From Sphingorhabdus sp. (GTDB lineage Bacteria; Pseudomonadota; Alphaproteobacteria; Sphingomonadales; Sphingomonadaceae), in NCBI GenBank assembly GCA_028279555.1, contig JANQNO010000007.1:203292-267291 (forward strand): 64,000 nucleotides of DNA, given 5' to 3'. This document shows positions 17,771 through 27,800 of this stretch, piece by piece; positions within the stretch are counted from its first letter, which is position 1; each line of letters starts with the position of its first letter. The notes under the pieces are model-generated. The model was not told the DNA's origin, did not search any database, and saw only the letters and a program-made list of their open reading frames with translations. A program made the position numbers and the translations under genes.

Positions 17771-19208
17771 ACTAACCGGGCTGGGAAGCCCGCTCTATGA
17801 AGCGCGGAAGGGCGTCTACCCCAAGAAGGTAGACGGCTTTTTCCGCCGCTTCAAATGGGCGATCATGGCGATCACGCTCGCGATCTACTACATCACACCC
17901 TGGATCCGTTGGGATCGCGGCCCCTATGCGCCCGATCAGGCCGTGTTGGTGGATCTAGCAGGACGCCGTTTCTTCATGTTCCAGATCGAAATCTGGCCGC
18001 ATGAATTTTACTATGTCGCCGGCCTGCTGATCATGGCGGGCATCGGCCTATTTGTTGTGACCAGTGCGGTCGGCAGGGCCTGGTGCGGATATAGCTGTCC
18101 GCAAACGGTATGGACCGACCTTTTTCAGCATATCGACAGGCTGGTCGATGGTGATCGCAATGCCCAGATCAGGCTCGCCAATGGCCCGTGGACCGCCGAA
18201 AAAATCGGCAAGCGTACGTTCAAATACGCTATCTATCTTTTCATCTCATTCTGGACCGGCGGTGCCTGGATCATGTATTTCGCCGATGCGCCAACGCTCG
18301 TGGTGGATTTCTGGAGCGGCAACGCCGCACCGGTCGCCTATGCTACAGTCGGCGTCCTAACCGCCACCACCTTCATTTTTGGTGGCTTCATGCGCGAGCA
18401 AGTCTGCGTCTATATGTGCCCCTGGCCGCGTATCCAGACGGCGATGATGGACGAAAAATCGCTACTGGTGACCTACAAGGATTGGCGCGGCGAACCGCGC
18501 GGGAGCGTCAAAAAGGCAGAGAAGAAACCGGAGGCCTTCGGCGACTGCATCGATTGCAATCAATGCGTTGCCGTTTGCCCCACCGGCATCGATATCCGCG
18601 AGGGACCCCAGATAGGCTGCATCACCTGCGCATTATGCATCGATGCCTGCGACCAGGTTATGGAACAGGTGGGCCGGCCGCGCGGGCTCATCGACTATTG
18701 TACGCTGGATGATGCCGAGGCGGAAAAGAAGGGCGAGGAACCGGTACCACCGCTAAAAACGCTGATGCGGCCGCGCAGCTTTATCTACCTCGGAATCTGG
18801 GCCGCAATCGGCTTGGCAATGCTGTTTGCTCTCGGCAACCGGACCCGGCTCGACCTGGCAGTCGAGCATGGCCGCAACCCGCTCTATGTTCAGCTTTCCG
18901 ACGGCTGGATACGCAACAATTATATCGTCAAGCTGAGAAATATGGAAAACCGGCCACGCAAGGTCGCGGTCGAGATGACAGGTCTAAAAGGTGGCGTCAT
19001 GTGGATTCAAGGTGGCAGCAGGGACGCGGCGGCCCAAAGCCTCGAAGTGGATGTTCCGGCCGACGCGATCCGCAAACTGCAGGTCTTTATTGCTGCACCA
19101 GGTAACGGCCCCGCTAAGGAGGAATTCAGCATATCAACCAGAGGCCTCAGCGGCGACAAGCGAGGCGACAGCGATGCAGCGAAGTTCGAAAGACCAGGGA
19201 GCGAGTGA
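17754..19208 (+). CDS. ccoG: Oxidase maturation iron-sulfur protein CcoG/FixG
   Basis: 484 residues starting MPDLSELTGLGSP inside the end of ccoP. Several membrane helices surround a ferredoxin-like module with two 4Fe-4S motifs (CIDCNQCVAVCP and CITCALCIDAC), followed by a C-terminal Ig-like periplasmic domain. Members of this family reduce or deliver copper for cbb3 oxidase assembly. The earlier in-frame start at 17676 would extend far into ccoP and is rejected. Confidence 0.94.
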   Translation: MPDLSELTGLGSPLYEARKGVYPKKVDGFFRRFKWAIMAITLAIYYITPWIRWDRGPYAPDQAVLVDLAGRRFFMFQIEIWPHEFYYVAGLLIMAGIGLFVVTSAVGRAWCGYSCPQTVWTDLFQHIDRLVDGDRNAQIRLANGPWTAEKIGKRTFKYAIYLFISFWTGGAWIMYFADAPTLVVDFWSGNAAPVAYATVGVLTATTFIFGGFMREQVCVYMCPWPRIQTAMMDEKSLLVTYKDWRGEPRGSVKKAEKKPEAFGDCIDCNQCVAVCPTGIDIREGPQIGCITCALCIDACDQVMEQVGRPRGLIDYCTLDDAEAEKKGEEPVPPLKTLMRPRSFIYLGIWAAIGLAMLFALGNRTRLDLAVEHGRNPLYVQLSDGWIRNNYIVKLRNMENRPRKVAVEMTGLKGGVMWIQGGSRDAAAQSLEVDVPADAIRKLQVFIAAPGNGPAKEEFSISTRGLSGDKRGDSDAAKFERPGSE

Positions 19209-19690
19209 TGGCAGACAGCAAGAAACAGATTGGCAAGGATGAGGGGCTGAATGGCAGCCATATGCTGATGATTTTCGTGGCGTTTTTCGGGGTGATTGCA
19301 GCGGTCAACTTTACCATGGCCAGCTATGCCACCTCGGGCTTCTCCGGCACAGTGGTCGACAACAGCTATGTTGCGAGCCAGAAATTCAACGGCTGGCTCG
19401 ATGCCGCCAAACATCAGGACCAGTTGGGCTGGAAACCGGATGTCAGCCGCGACGAAAATGGCCGGATATTGATCTCCGTCAAGGACGCCGCCGGCAATCC
19501 GCTTAATGTGCGGGCCGATGGAGAGGCCCAGCATCCCTTGGGCAGGAAGGATAATATGCCGCTTGCATTCACGACTGTCGGCGATGGCCTGCTGCGCTCG
19601 GACGCCAGCCTGCCTGAGGGTCGCTGGCAGATCTATCTGACAATCGAAAATGGCGATCAGGCCATGCGCATTCGGGAAGATATCGGGTGA
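19208..19690 (+). CDS. ccoH: Oxidase maturation protein FixH/CcoH
   Basis: 160 residues beginning MADSKKQIGKDEG; its ATG shares one base with the ccoG stop. One membrane helix (MLMIFVAFFGVIAAVNFTMA) is followed by a periplasmic beta-rich domain, as in FixH, which helps assemble the cbb3 oxidase together with the copper pump CcoI. It overlaps ccoI by 4 bp (GTGA). Confidence 0.93.
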   Translation: MADSKKQIGKDEGLNGSHMLMIFVAFFGVIAAVNFTMASYATSGFSGTVVDNSYVASQKFNGWLDAAKHQDQLGWKPDVSRDENGRILISVKDAAGNPLNVRADGEAQHPLGRKDNMPLAFTTVGDGLLRSDASLPEGRWQIYLTIENGDQAMRIREDIG

Positions 19691-21816
19691 ATGCGCTCGC
19701 CCATACGGCGGGCCAGGGCTCAGCGCTGGTAAGCGATGATTTCGCGGTGCCGGACATCCGCTGTGCGGGCTGCATTTCCAAGCTGGAAAATGGGCTGGTA
19801 CGCAATAGCGGTATCGCCAATGCGCGGGTCAACTTCACGGCCAAACGCGTAACGCTGGAGCATGACCCAGCGCTCAGCCTTCCGGACATGGTCGGCGCAT
19901 TCCTCGAACTGGGCTTTGAAGCCCATCCGCTGGAGCAAGAAAATGGCGATGCTACGCGGGAGGACAGCAAGCAGCTGATGCGTGCGATGGCCGTCGCCGG
20001 ATTTGCGATGATGAATATCATGCTGCTTTCGGTTTCGGTCTGGTCCGGAGCCGGCGGCGTGACGCGCGACATGTTTCACTGGCTTTCGGCGCTCATCGCG
20101 CTTCCAACCGTTGCCTATGCTGGCCAGCCCTTCTTCAGATCGGCCTGGAGAGCGCTGCGCATGCGCCGCACCAATATGGATGTTCCGATATCTATCGGGG
20201 TCTTGCTCGCCACCGGCATGAGCCTTTACGAAACAGCTACGAGCGGCCCGCATGCTTATTTCGACAGTGCGGTCATGCTGCTCTTCTTCCTGCTGGTCGG
20301 GCGCTATCTGGACAGCATGATGCGCGACCGCGCGCGCAGCGGGGTAACGGCGCTGCTGAAGAATATGGGAACCGGCGCGATGGTCATCGGCGAGGATGGC
20401 CGCGAACGCTGGGTTGATACCACGGCGCTGGAGCCGGGCATGGTGATGACCGTAGCTGCCGGCGAGCGTTTTGCTGCCGATGGAGAGATCATCGAAGGCA
20501 CCACGCGCATCGACAAGTCGCTGCTCACTGGTGAAAGCGAAAGCGAAGCGGCGACATGCGCTACTCAGGTCCATGCCGGCACGCTCAATATGGAAGCGCC
20601 CGTTAGGGTGCGCATATCGGCGGCCGGTGAGGATACGACGCTGGCCGACCTTGCCCGGCTGATGGGAGAAGCAGCACAAGGCAAGTCGCGCTATGTGCGC
20701 ATAGCAGACCGGGCCGCGCGATTTTATGCGCCTGCGGTCCATTCGCTCGCGCTGATCGCCTTTGCCGGCTGGATATTGGCAGGCATCGGCGTGCATCAAA
20801 GCCTGTTGATTGCTGTCGCAGTGCTTATCATCACCTGTCCCTGCGCGCTTGGCCTTGCCGTGCCGGCAGCGCAGATCGTGAGCGCTGGCGCCCTGATGCG
20901 GGCTGGTGTATTGGTAAAGGACGGCAGCGCGATTGAGCGGCTTTCGGAAGTGGACAGCGTTGCCTTCGACAAGACCGGTACGCTGACGCTGGGGAGGCCG
21001 GAGCCGCAGAATCTTGACCAGCTGAGCCGCGACGAAAAATCAATTGCGCTTGCGCTGGCATCGGTCAGCCGTCACCCGCTCAGCCAGTCTTTGTCTGCTG
21101 CGCTGCGCCGGATGGATATCCTTCCTGCCGATATCTCGAATGCGACAGAAACTGTCGGGCAAGGCGTCACTGCGATGTGGCGGGGGAAAACCGTTTCGCT
21201 TGGCAGGCCTGCTGGCGACATTGCAAGTGACAAGCTGGTGACGGCGCTTGCAATCAGCAGCGAAGAACGGATCGTGAGCTTTACCGACGATCTGCGCCCG
21301 GAAGCAGAACGCACAACCGCCATGCTAGCGAAGATGGGTCTGGACGGGATCATTCTGTCGGGCGACAGACCGCAGGCAGTCTCGCGGGTGGCCGGAAAAC
21401 TCGGCATCACGGCGCTGGTCAATTTATTGCCGCAGGAAAAACTCGATTTCCTCAAGAAACAGCAGGCGCTGGGAAGGCATATCCTGATGGTCGGCGACGG
21501 GCTTAATGACGGACCGGCGCTGGCAGCCGCGCATGCCTCAATGGCCCCGGCAACCGCGAGCGATGCCGGCAAGAATGCTGCCGACCTTGTATGGATGGGT
21601 GACAGCCTGATGCCGGTTGTGCATGCCGTGCGCGCCGCGCGGCGTACGCAGCAGATTGTGCGGCAGAATTTCGCGCTGGCGATTTGCTATAATATCGTCG
21701 CCGTCCCGCTTGCCCTACTGGGCATGGTGACGCCGCTTATTGCCGCGATCGCCATGTCGGGCTCGTCACTGATCGTCGTTGCCAATGCACTGCGGCTCAG
21801 GAGCGCGACCGCGTGA
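19687..21816 (+). CDS. ccoI: Copper-transporting P-type ATPase CcoI/FixI
   Basis: 709 residues with a GTG start coupled to the ccoH stop. An N-terminal heavy-metal domain has CAGC (Cys26, Cys29). The membrane ion-binding motif CPC is at 384-386, and the phosphorylation motif DKTGT begins at Asp428. GDGLNDGPAL marks the hinge near the C-terminus. It exports copper to the periplasm for insertion into the cbb3 oxidase centre. Confidence 0.96.
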   Translation: MNALAHTAGQGSALVSDDFAVPDIRCAGCISKLENGLVRNSGIANARVNFTAKRVTLEHDPALSLPDMVGAFLELGFEAHPLEQENGDATREDSKQLMRAMAVAGFAMMNIMLLSVSVWSGAGGVTRDMFHWLSALIALPTVAYAGQPFFRSAWRALRMRRTNMDVPISIGVLLATGMSLYETATSGPHAYFDSAVMLLFFLLVGRYLDSMMRDRARSGVTALLKNMGTGAMVIGEDGRERWVDTTALEPGMVMTVAAGERFAADGEIIEGTTRIDKSLLTGESESEAATCATQVHAGTLNMEAPVRVRISAAGEDTTLADLARLMGEAAQGKSRYVRIADRAARFYAPAVHSLALIAFAGWILAGIGVHQSLLIAVAVLIITCPCALGLAVPAAQIVSAGALMRAGVLVKDGSAIERLSEVDSVAFDKTGTLTLGRPEPQNLDQLSRDEKSIALALASVSRHPLSQSLSAALRRMDILPADISNATETVGQGVTAMWRGKTVSLGRPAGDIASDKLVTALAISSEERIVSFTDDLRPEAERTTAMLAKMGLDGIILSGDRPQAVSRVAGKLGITALVNLLPQEKLDFLKKQQALGRHILMVGDGLNDGPALAAAHASMAPATASDAGKNAADLVWMGDSLMPVVHAVRAARRTQQIVRQNFALAICYNIVAVPLALLGMVTPLIAAIAMSGSSLIVVANALRLRSATA

Positions 21817-21971
21817 ACGGGCTGGTGATCCTTATCCCCATTGCGCTCGGTCTTGGGCTTGCCGGTCTTGCAGCCTTTTTCTGGTCACTGAAGAATGGCC
21901 AGTTTGACGATCCCGACGGCGCAGCGCTTCGCATTCTGATCGATGACGAGGAGGATGCACAATGCGACTGA
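21813..21971 (+). CDS. ccoS: cbb3 oxidase maturation protein CcoS
   Basis: 52 residues, GTG start overlapping the ccoI stop. One N-terminal membrane helix (LVILIPIALGLGLAGLAAFF) is followed by the CcoS signature WSLKNGQFDDPDG and an acidic tail. CcoS is needed to put cofactors into the oxidase. Its end overlaps the next small gene by 10 bp. Confidence 0.92.
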   Translation: MNGLVILIPIALGLGLAGLAAFFWSLKNGQFDDPDGAALRILIDDEEDAQCD

Positions 21972-22198
21972 ATGGGATATTTGCCGTGATCGGCGCGGCA
22001 GCGCTGGTTTTTCCTGTGCTTCCGGTGCCTGCCAAAGTCACGAGCATATTGCTTGCCTCCTGCGGTGATCTGCCGCCTGTCGCAATCGACATACCGGGGA
22101 AGCCCGAGGAGCCGGACGATGGTCATGGCTGCTGCAAGCAGGCATGCCACGCGGCGAACGAACGCAAGAAAAAAGACTCTGCGCATGGCTGTTGCTGA
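21962..22198 (+). CDS. Small exported CC-motif protein between ccoS and hemN
   Basis: 78 residues I cannot assign. It opens with a signal or anchor (MRLNGIFAVIGAAALVFPVL) and ends with a Cys/His-rich tail: HGCC, then KQACHAA, a lysine run and HGCC again at the very end. The pattern suggests metal binding, and copper is the natural guess given its overlap with ccoS (10 bp) and hemN (14 bp). Coupling to both neighbours argues that it is a real gene and part of the oxidase block. Function is inference. Confidence 0.68.
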   Translation: MRLNGIFAVIGAAALVFPVLPVPAKVTSILLASCGDLPPVAIDIPGKPEEPDDGHGCCKQACHAANERKKKDSAHGCC

Positions 22199-23570
22199 AC
22201 CTCTCACTGCCATGCTTGACAGCGCGCCGGAAACCGAGCCCTGGCCCTATATCCCTGAGCTGCTCGAACAGCCCGTTCCGCGCTTTACCAGCTATCCGCC
22301 TGCAACGCATTTTCAGGATGGCGTGGGCGATGAGCAGTATCGCTCGGCTCTTGAAGCCATCGCACCGGGCACCCCGATCTCGCTTTATCTGCACATCCCC
22401 TATTGCAACAAAATCTGCTACTATTGTGGCTGTAATACGGGCGCAGCCAATCGCAAAACCCGCCTGGATGCCTATCTCGGCGCGCTGGAAAAGGAGATCG
22501 AGCTGGTCGGCGGGATTCTCGGCGGGCGGGCCAAGGTCAAGCATATCGCCTTTGGCGGGGGCAGCCCCAATGCGATCGAACCGGTACAATTCGTCCGGCT
22601 GGTGGATCGCCTGTCGACCATTTTCTCCGCTGCCAACCCGGAAATTTCGGTTGAGCTCGATCCCAGGAATTTCTCTCTCGAATGGGCATTGGCGCTGAGC
22701 GCCTGCAATGTCCGCCGTGTCAGCCTGGGCGTGCAGACTTTCGCGCCGCATGTGCAACGAGCCATTGGCCGCATCCAGCCCTTCGCGATGATCGAGGAAT
22801 GCGTCGCCAGCCTAAAAATGCGCGGTATCTCGACGATAAATTTCGACCTGATGTATGGTCTGCCCCAACAGTCACTTGCAGATCTGGAGGAGACGGTCGA
22901 AACCGCAATCGGCCTCCATCCGTCGCGCGCAGCGCTGTTCGGTTATGCGCATTTGCCCGATATGATCCCGCGCCAACGCAAGATCGATTCGTCGCTTCTC
23001 CCGGACACGCGGCTGCGCTTCGAACAGGCGCAGGCCGGTTTTCGGCTTTTCACGGCGGCCGGCTACGAAGCTGTTGGTTTCGATCATTTCGCGCTGCCTG
23101 AAGATGCCCTGAATATCGCCCACAAAAACGGGCATATGCGGCGCAATTTTCAGGGCTTCACCGATGATGACTGCAATATCCTGCTGGGTTTCGGGGCCAG
23201 CGCAATCAGCCAGTTTCCCGGCCTGATTGTGCAGAATGAGAAACATGCCGCACGGTATCGGTCCTTGGCTTCTGCCGGGAAACCGGCGGCAGCCAAATGC
23301 ATCGAAAAGCCAGAGCAGAGCCGGAGAATCGGCGCGATAATCGAGCGGCTGCTATGCGACCACCAGGCGGTTTTGCCTGCCATATTTCGCAGCCGACTAT
23401 CCGCTGCACCCCTGAACAAACTGATCCGCCAGCGTTTGGTCAGCTGGGATGGGAAGCGACTTGCGATACCGGATCACGGGCGTCACTATAGCCGGCAGAT
23501 CGCTGCAGCGCTCACCGAATTGTTGAAGGACGCTCCGACCGGTGATGACCGCACTCTGCTGCCTGGCTAG
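22185..23570 (+). CDS. hemN: Oxygen-independent coproporphyrinogen III oxidase HemN
   Basis: 461 residues from MAVAEPLTAM. The radical-SAM cluster motif is CNKICYYCGC (Cys74, Cys78, Cys81 plus Cys83), followed by FGGGSPN and the LGVQTFAPHVQRAIGR and MYGLPQQS segments. It makes protoporphyrinogen for heme when oxygen is scarce, matching its place at the end of the cbb3 block under probable FNR control. PRFTSYPPATHF near the N-terminus is the usual family opening. Confidence 0.95.
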   Translation: MAVAEPLTAMLDSAPETEPWPYIPELLEQPVPRFTSYPPATHFQDGVGDEQYRSALEAIAPGTPISLYLHIPYCNKICYYCGCNTGAANRKTRLDAYLGALEKEIELVGGILGGRAKVKHIAFGGGSPNAIEPVQFVRLVDRLSTIFSAANPEISVELDPRNFSLEWALALSACNVRRVSLGVQTFAPHVQRAIGRIQPFAMIEECVASLKMRGISTINFDLMYGLPQQSLADLEETVETAIGLHPSRAALFGYAHLPDMIPRQRKIDSSLLPDTRLRFEQAQAGFRLFTAAGYEAVGFDHFALPEDALNIAHKNGHMRRNFQGFTDDDCNILLGFGASAISQFPGLIVQNEKHAARYRSLASAGKPAAAKCIEKPEQSRRIGAIIERLLCDHQAVLPAIFRSRLSAAPLNKLIRQRLVSWDGKRLAIPDHGRHYSRQIAAALTELLKDAPTGDDRTLLPG

Positions 23571-23613
23571 CCGTTAACAGCCCACTGACTTGTCTGCCGC
23601 GCCGCAACAATCT

Positions 23614-24978
23614 TCAGAAGCTGTATTTCGCCGAAACCTGAACCTTCTGCAGATTGCCGTCGAGGCCACCCTCGGTCTCCCGCTCGGCATACATATATTC
23701 GATACCGACATCGAATTTGGGTGCCGGCGAGTAGATCAGGTTGACTAATCCGTTCCAGACTTGGTCGGTCGGGCCGAACCCGGTAAGCGCGACCGGATTG
23801 TCCGCCTTGAAATAGCTGCCAGCGATCGTCGAGCGCAGATTGTCGCTCCATTTGTGACGGAAAGCAGCGAATCCGGAATAGGTAAAGATCGGGTCCAGTC
23901 GCCCAGTCGCGGTAACCGCAGCATCATTCACGATGTTGAGGCCGATATAGCGGCCTAGTCCATCGCCTGCGGTCGCCATAAAGCGGAAGTCATTATTCTT
24001 GCCGATCGGCACCTTGCCCGATACGCTGACGCCATAACCAAATGCGCTATCGCCCTCCGGCGCGAAATCCCCGTCGCCGGCATTCAGCTGGCGCAGGATA
24101 CCCGCTATGGCGAGACCGTTCTTCTGGTAACGCAATACGAAATCGGGCAATTTATCGTCGCCCGGGATCACGCGCCCTCCGGTCGCTGTTGTGACTTCCG
24201 TTTCTGGCTGTTCCAGCGCAACGGAAAAACCATTTTTCGAATAGCGAATCATTGGCTGGCGATCAAAGACTGTGCCCGGGGTCACACCGATGAAATCGAG
24301 GCTGTCGGGCAATGCGCCGACATTCTGGAAGGTGCTCCATGTCTGCCCGAACAGCCAATCGTCGAACGTAATATAGGCCTGCCGCATGCGCGGAACGAAG
24401 CTGTTGGAAATCCGTTCGTCGCCGCCGCTGGTGACCATGAAATCCAGCTCGAGATAACCGCCCAGCTTGTGCTCGCCCACATCGGTGGTGCCGCGCACGA
24501 AGATCCGGGTCTGTCGCGCGTTGAAATCGGTATCAAAACCCGACGAGGCACCGCCGACCGGAATTGTCGAGGGGATAAAAAAGTCGCGCAGAATCGAATT
24601 TCCTGGCAGCTGCCCGCCGCTGGTTTTCTGGGTTATCGCATCCAGCTTGACATAGCCGCCGATCTTGATGTTGGTGTTGCCAACATTGAAGCCATCACCG
24701 CCACCTTTGTTTTCAGCAACTTTCTTTTCGACTGCTTCCGTCCGGGTCGCCAGCGCGCGCGTCTCCGCGACGGCTTGTTGCGCCTGCTGAACGGCAGCCC
24801 TATCCTCCGAGGATTGCCGCTCCTGCTGGTCTATCTTCTCAACGAGAGTCATCACCAGCGCCTCCAGCCGGTCCAGACGTTCCTCAACCGTCTTGTCTTC
24901 GGCGGCAGCAGGGGTCGCCGTCAGACAAGTTGCTGCCATCAACATGCCCCGCAATGCCATTTGCTTTTTTGAGATCAT
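23614..24978 (-). CDS. DcaP-like outer membrane porin
   Basis: 454 residues beginning [19 protein letters not shown] behind GGGAGGG, with a signal ending near PAAAED. A coiled-coil stretch ([20 protein letters not shown], about residues 28-90) precedes a large beta barrel that ends in VSAKYSF. The coiled coil plus GGYVKLDAI and [14 protein letters not shown] segments match DcaP-like trimeric porins, which take up small negatively charged organic acids. It is divergent from acs, so uptake of acetate or related acids is a fair inference. A longer in-frame start at 25107 runs into the promoter region and is rejected. Confidence 0.85.
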   Translation of the reverse strand: MISKKQMALRGMLMAATCLTATPAAAEDKTVEERLDRLEALVMTLVEKIDQQERQSSEDRAAVQQAQQAVAETRALATRTEAVEKKVAENKGGGDGFNVGNTNIKIGGYVKLDAITQKTSGGQLPGNSILRDFFIPSTIPVGGASSGFDTDFNARQTRIFVRGTTDVGEHKLGGYLELDFMVTSGGDERISNSFVPRMRQAYITFDDWLFGQTWSTFQNVGALPDSLDFIGVTPGTVFDRQPMIRYSKNGFSVALEQPETEVTTATGGRVIPGDDKLPDFVLRYQKNGLAIAGILRQLNAGDGDFAPEGDSAFGYGVSVSGKVPIGKNNDFRFMATAGDGLGRYIGLNIVNDAAVTATGRLDPIFTYSGFAAFRHKWSDNLRSTIAGSYFKADNPVALTGFGPTDQVWNGLVNLIYSPAPKFDVGIEYMYAERETEGGLDGNLQKVQVSAKYSF

Positions 24979-25014
24979 TTTTTGCCCTCCCAAAATTTCT
25001 TTCGGTCCGAGAGC

Positions 25015-25066
25015 TAGCCAATCGGGGGGCTGTTTCGAAATTAGCCAATGGTATATACGACCAATG
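25015..25066. promoter_or_regulatory. Repeated CCAAT elements in the acs/porin divergent gap
   Basis: In the 182-bp gap between the porin and acs, TAGCCAAT occurs at 25015 and 25042, and a related CCAATG follows at 25061. Such clustered copies between divergent genes next to a NarL-type regulator are candidate operator half-sites. No experimental motif is known to me for this. Confidence 0.35.
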
Positions 25067-25160
25067 TAGCAATGCCCGATCCACCCGCTTTCAGCTACTC
25101 TTTGCATATAGATCAGGGCGCGCTGCCAGCGGGCACGAGCCGTCAGACGGGAGTGAAAAT

Positions 25161-27140
25161 ATGAGCGATGTTATGGAAAAGACCGCAGCCTCGGATTTGG
25201 TCCATCCGCCGGCCTCGGCTGTGGAAGGCACACATTGCACGCCCGAGCAGTATGCCGAGCTATATGCTCAAAGCATTGACGATCCCGATGCCTTTTGGGG
25301 CAAACAGGCAGAGCGTATCGACTGGATCACCAGCCCAAGCAAGATATCGGGCTGGTCATATGACCCGGTTGACATCAAATGGTTCGAAGACGGTGAACTC
25401 AATATCTGCCACAATGCCGTCGACCGGCATGTCGAAGCCGGGCTCGGCGATCAAGTCGCGCTGATTTTCGAGCCCGACGACCCGGCCACCGAAGGCCGAA
25501 GAATCACATATGCGGAGTTGCGGGCGGAAGTCATACGCATGGCAAATACGCTCAAAAAGCTGGGTGTCGGCAAAGGTGACCGCGTGACCATCTATATGCC
25601 GATGATACCCGAGGGCGCTATTGCTATGCTCGCTTGCGCACGGATTGGTGCCATTCACTCGGTAGTCTTTGGCGGCTTCTCGCCCGATGCATTGGGGGGG
25701 CGTATTGAGGATTGCGGCAGCAAATTCGTCGTCTGTACCGACGGCGGTCTACGCGGCGGCAGGCCCGTCCCGCTAAAACCCAACGTCGATGCAGCGCTGG
25801 ACAATGTGGATGGCGTCGAAGGCGTACTGGTCATTCGTCATACCGGCGTCGATGTAAATATGGTTGGTGACCGGGATCACTGGTACCACGAAGCCAGCAT
25901 CAATGTAGCTGCCGATTGCCCCTGCGAGATGATGTTGGCCGAAGACCCGCTCTTCATCCTCTATACCTCAGGCTCGACGGGCAAACCCAAGGGGGTATTG
26001 CACACCACAGGCGGCTACGCGGTCTGGACCGCAACAACCTTCCACTATGTCTTCGACTATCGCGAAGGCGAGGTATTCTGGTGCACTGCCGATATCGGCT
26101 GGGTTACGGGACACAGCTATATTGTATACGGTCCGCTATTGAACGGCGCGACCCAGGTGATGTTCGAAGGCGTGCCCAATTTCCCCGATCATAGCCGCTT
26201 CTGGTCTGTGGTCGAAAAGCACAAAGTCAATATCTTCTATACCGCCCCGACCGCGATCCGCGCACTGATGGCCGAAGGCGACGGGCCGGTGAAAGCGCAT
26301 GACCGCTCCTCGATCCGGCTGCTCGGCACGGTTGGCGAGCCCATCAATCCCGAAGCCTGGCGCTGGTATCACGAGGTTGTAGGCGACGGGCGCTGCCCGA
26401 TCATCGATACTTGGTGGCAGACCGAAACTGGCGGAGTGATGATAACCACGCTGCCGGGCGCGCATGATATGAAGCCAGGCAGCGCAGGACGGCCCTTCTT
26501 CGGTATCCATCCGCAGCTGGTCGACAATGATGGCGGGGTGATTGCCGATGAAGGCGATGGAACGGGCGCGGCCGAAGGGAATCTCTGTATTACCCGCAGC
26601 TGGCCGGGCCAGGCGCGCAGCGTCTATGGCGATCACGAGCGATTTATCCAGACCTATTTCAGCACCTATCAGGGCAAATATTTTACCGGCGATGGTTGTC
26701 GCCGCGATGAAGATAACTTCTGGTGGATCACCGGCCGCGTCGACGATGTGATCAATGTTTCCGGCCACCGGATGGGCACTGCCGAGGTCGAAAGCGCGCT
26801 GGTATCTCATCCCAAAGTGGCCGAATCTGCTGTCGTAGGCTATCCCCACGACATCAAGGGGCAGGGCATTTACTGCTATGTCACACTGAATGTCGGCGAA
26901 GAGCCTTCCGATGAGCTTGTCGCCGAATTGCGCAAGCATGTCCGAACAGAAATCGGACCGATCGCTACGCCAGATCATTTGCATCTGACGCCCGCTCTAC
27001 CCAAGACACGCTCGGGCAAGATCATGCGGCGCATCCTGCGGAAGATTGCAGAAAATGACTTTGGCTCGCTGGGCGATACGTCAACGCTTGCCGACCCATC
27101 TGTTGTCGATAGCCTGATCGAAGGGAGGCTGAACCGCTAG
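25161..27140 (+). CDS. acs: Acetyl-CoA synthetase Acs
   Basis: 659 residues from [12 protein letters not shown]; it activates acetate to acetyl-CoA through acetyl-AMP. Signatures: the P-loop-like [23 protein letters not shown]-type adenylation marks, and the C-terminal [10 protein letters not shown] with the regulatory lysine. The length is typical of bacterial Acs rather than of propionyl- or long-chain ligases. It lies 15 bp upstream of the response regulator gene and near an SSS-type symporter, so this is the acetate-scavenging block. The next gene is probably cotranscribed. Confidence 0.96.
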   Translation: MSDVMEKTAASDLVHPPASAVEGTHCTPEQYAELYAQSIDDPDAFWGKQAERIDWITSPSKISGWSYDPVDIKWFEDGELNICHNAVDRHVEAGLGDQVALIFEPDDPATEGRRITYAELRAEVIRMANTLKKLGVGKGDRVTIYMPMIPEGAIAMLACARIGAIHSVVFGGFSPDALGGRIEDCGSKFVVCTDGGLRGGRPVPLKPNVDAALDNVDGVEGVLVIRHTGVDVNMVGDRDHWYHEASINVAADCPCEMMLAEDPLFILYTSGSTGKPKGVLHTTGGYAVWTATTFHYVFDYREGEVFWCTADIGWVTGHSYIVYGPLLNGATQVMFEGVPNFPDHSRFWSVVEKHKVNIFYTAPTAIRALMAEGDGPVKAHDRSSIRLLGTVGEPINPEAWRWYHEVVGDGRCPIIDTWWQTETGGVMITTLPGAHDMKPGSAGRPFFGIHPQLVDNDGGVIADEGDGTGAAEGNLCITRSWPGQARSVYGDHERFIQTYFSTYQGKYFTGDGCRRDEDNFWWITGRVDDVINVSGHRMGTAEVESALVSHPKVAESAVVGYPHDIKGQGIYCYVTLNVGEEPSDELVAELRKHVRTEIGPIATPDHLHLTPALPKTRSGKIMRRILRKIAENDFGSLGDTSTLADPSVVDSLIEGRLNR

Positions 27141-27155
27141 GGCGGGGCTCCGGGT

Positions 27156-27797
27156 ATGTCGCGTTTTATCATCACGGACGACCACCCGCTATTCCGCAGC
27201 GCACTAGCACAGGCCGTCGGCAAAGTCTGGCCGGACGGCGAGATCGTGGAGGCGGAGACCATCGCGGGCGCGCAGGAAGCACTTGAAAGCGGACCTTGTG
27301 AACTCTTGCTGCTTGATCTGCATTTGCCCGACAGCGAGGGACTCGCCCCTCTCATGGATTTTCGTCACGAATATCCGGCGATGCCGGTTGCAGTCGTTTC
27401 AGCCAGCGAGGAAGACCGGGTCATTCGTGCCGCCCAGGCTCTGGGAGCCTCGGCATTCATCCCGAAATCCTCGACCCTTGATGAGATGCGGCAAGCATTG
27501 TCCGCCGTTCGCAATGGAGACGTCTGGTTCAAATTCTCCTGTGCGCCCGGCGATGAAGACGAGTCGGACGATTTCTCCCGCCTCGCCAGTCTGACCCCGG
27601 CGCAGCGGCGCATATTGATGCTGATAAATGAAGGGCTGCTCAACAAGCAGATCGCCTACAGGATGGACATTTCCGAAGCGACCGTCAAAGCACACATCAC
27701 CGCGATCTTTCGCAAGCTTGGCGTTATCAACCGAACCCAGGCTGTATTGATCGCGCAAAAACTGGATATCGCAGAACCCGCGACACAGATGCCCTGA
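27156..27797 (+). CDS. crbR: NarL-family response regulator (CrbR-like)
   Basis: 213 residues: a receiver domain with the phospho-acceptor in LLLDLHLPDSEG (Asp about 54) and a LuxR-type helix-turn-helix (LTPAQRRILMLINEGLLNKQ, then EATVKAHITAIFRKL). It follows acs and converges on the SSS-fused kinase gene with a 3-bp gap. This matches the CrbS/CrbR pair that controls acs and acetate uptake in Vibrio and Pseudomonas relatives; the gene name is by analogy. Confidence 0.85.
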   Translation: MSRFIITDDHPLFRSALAQAVGKVWPDGEIVEAETIAGAQEALESGPCELLLLDLHLPDSEGLAPLMDFRHEYPAMPVAVVSASEEDRVIRAAQALGASAFIPKSSTLDEMRQALSAVRNGDVWFKFSCAPGDEDESDDFSRLASLTPAQRRILMLINEGLLNKQIAYRMDISEATVKAHITAIFRKLGVINRTQAVLIAQKLDIAEPATQMP

Positions 27798-27800
27798 GAG

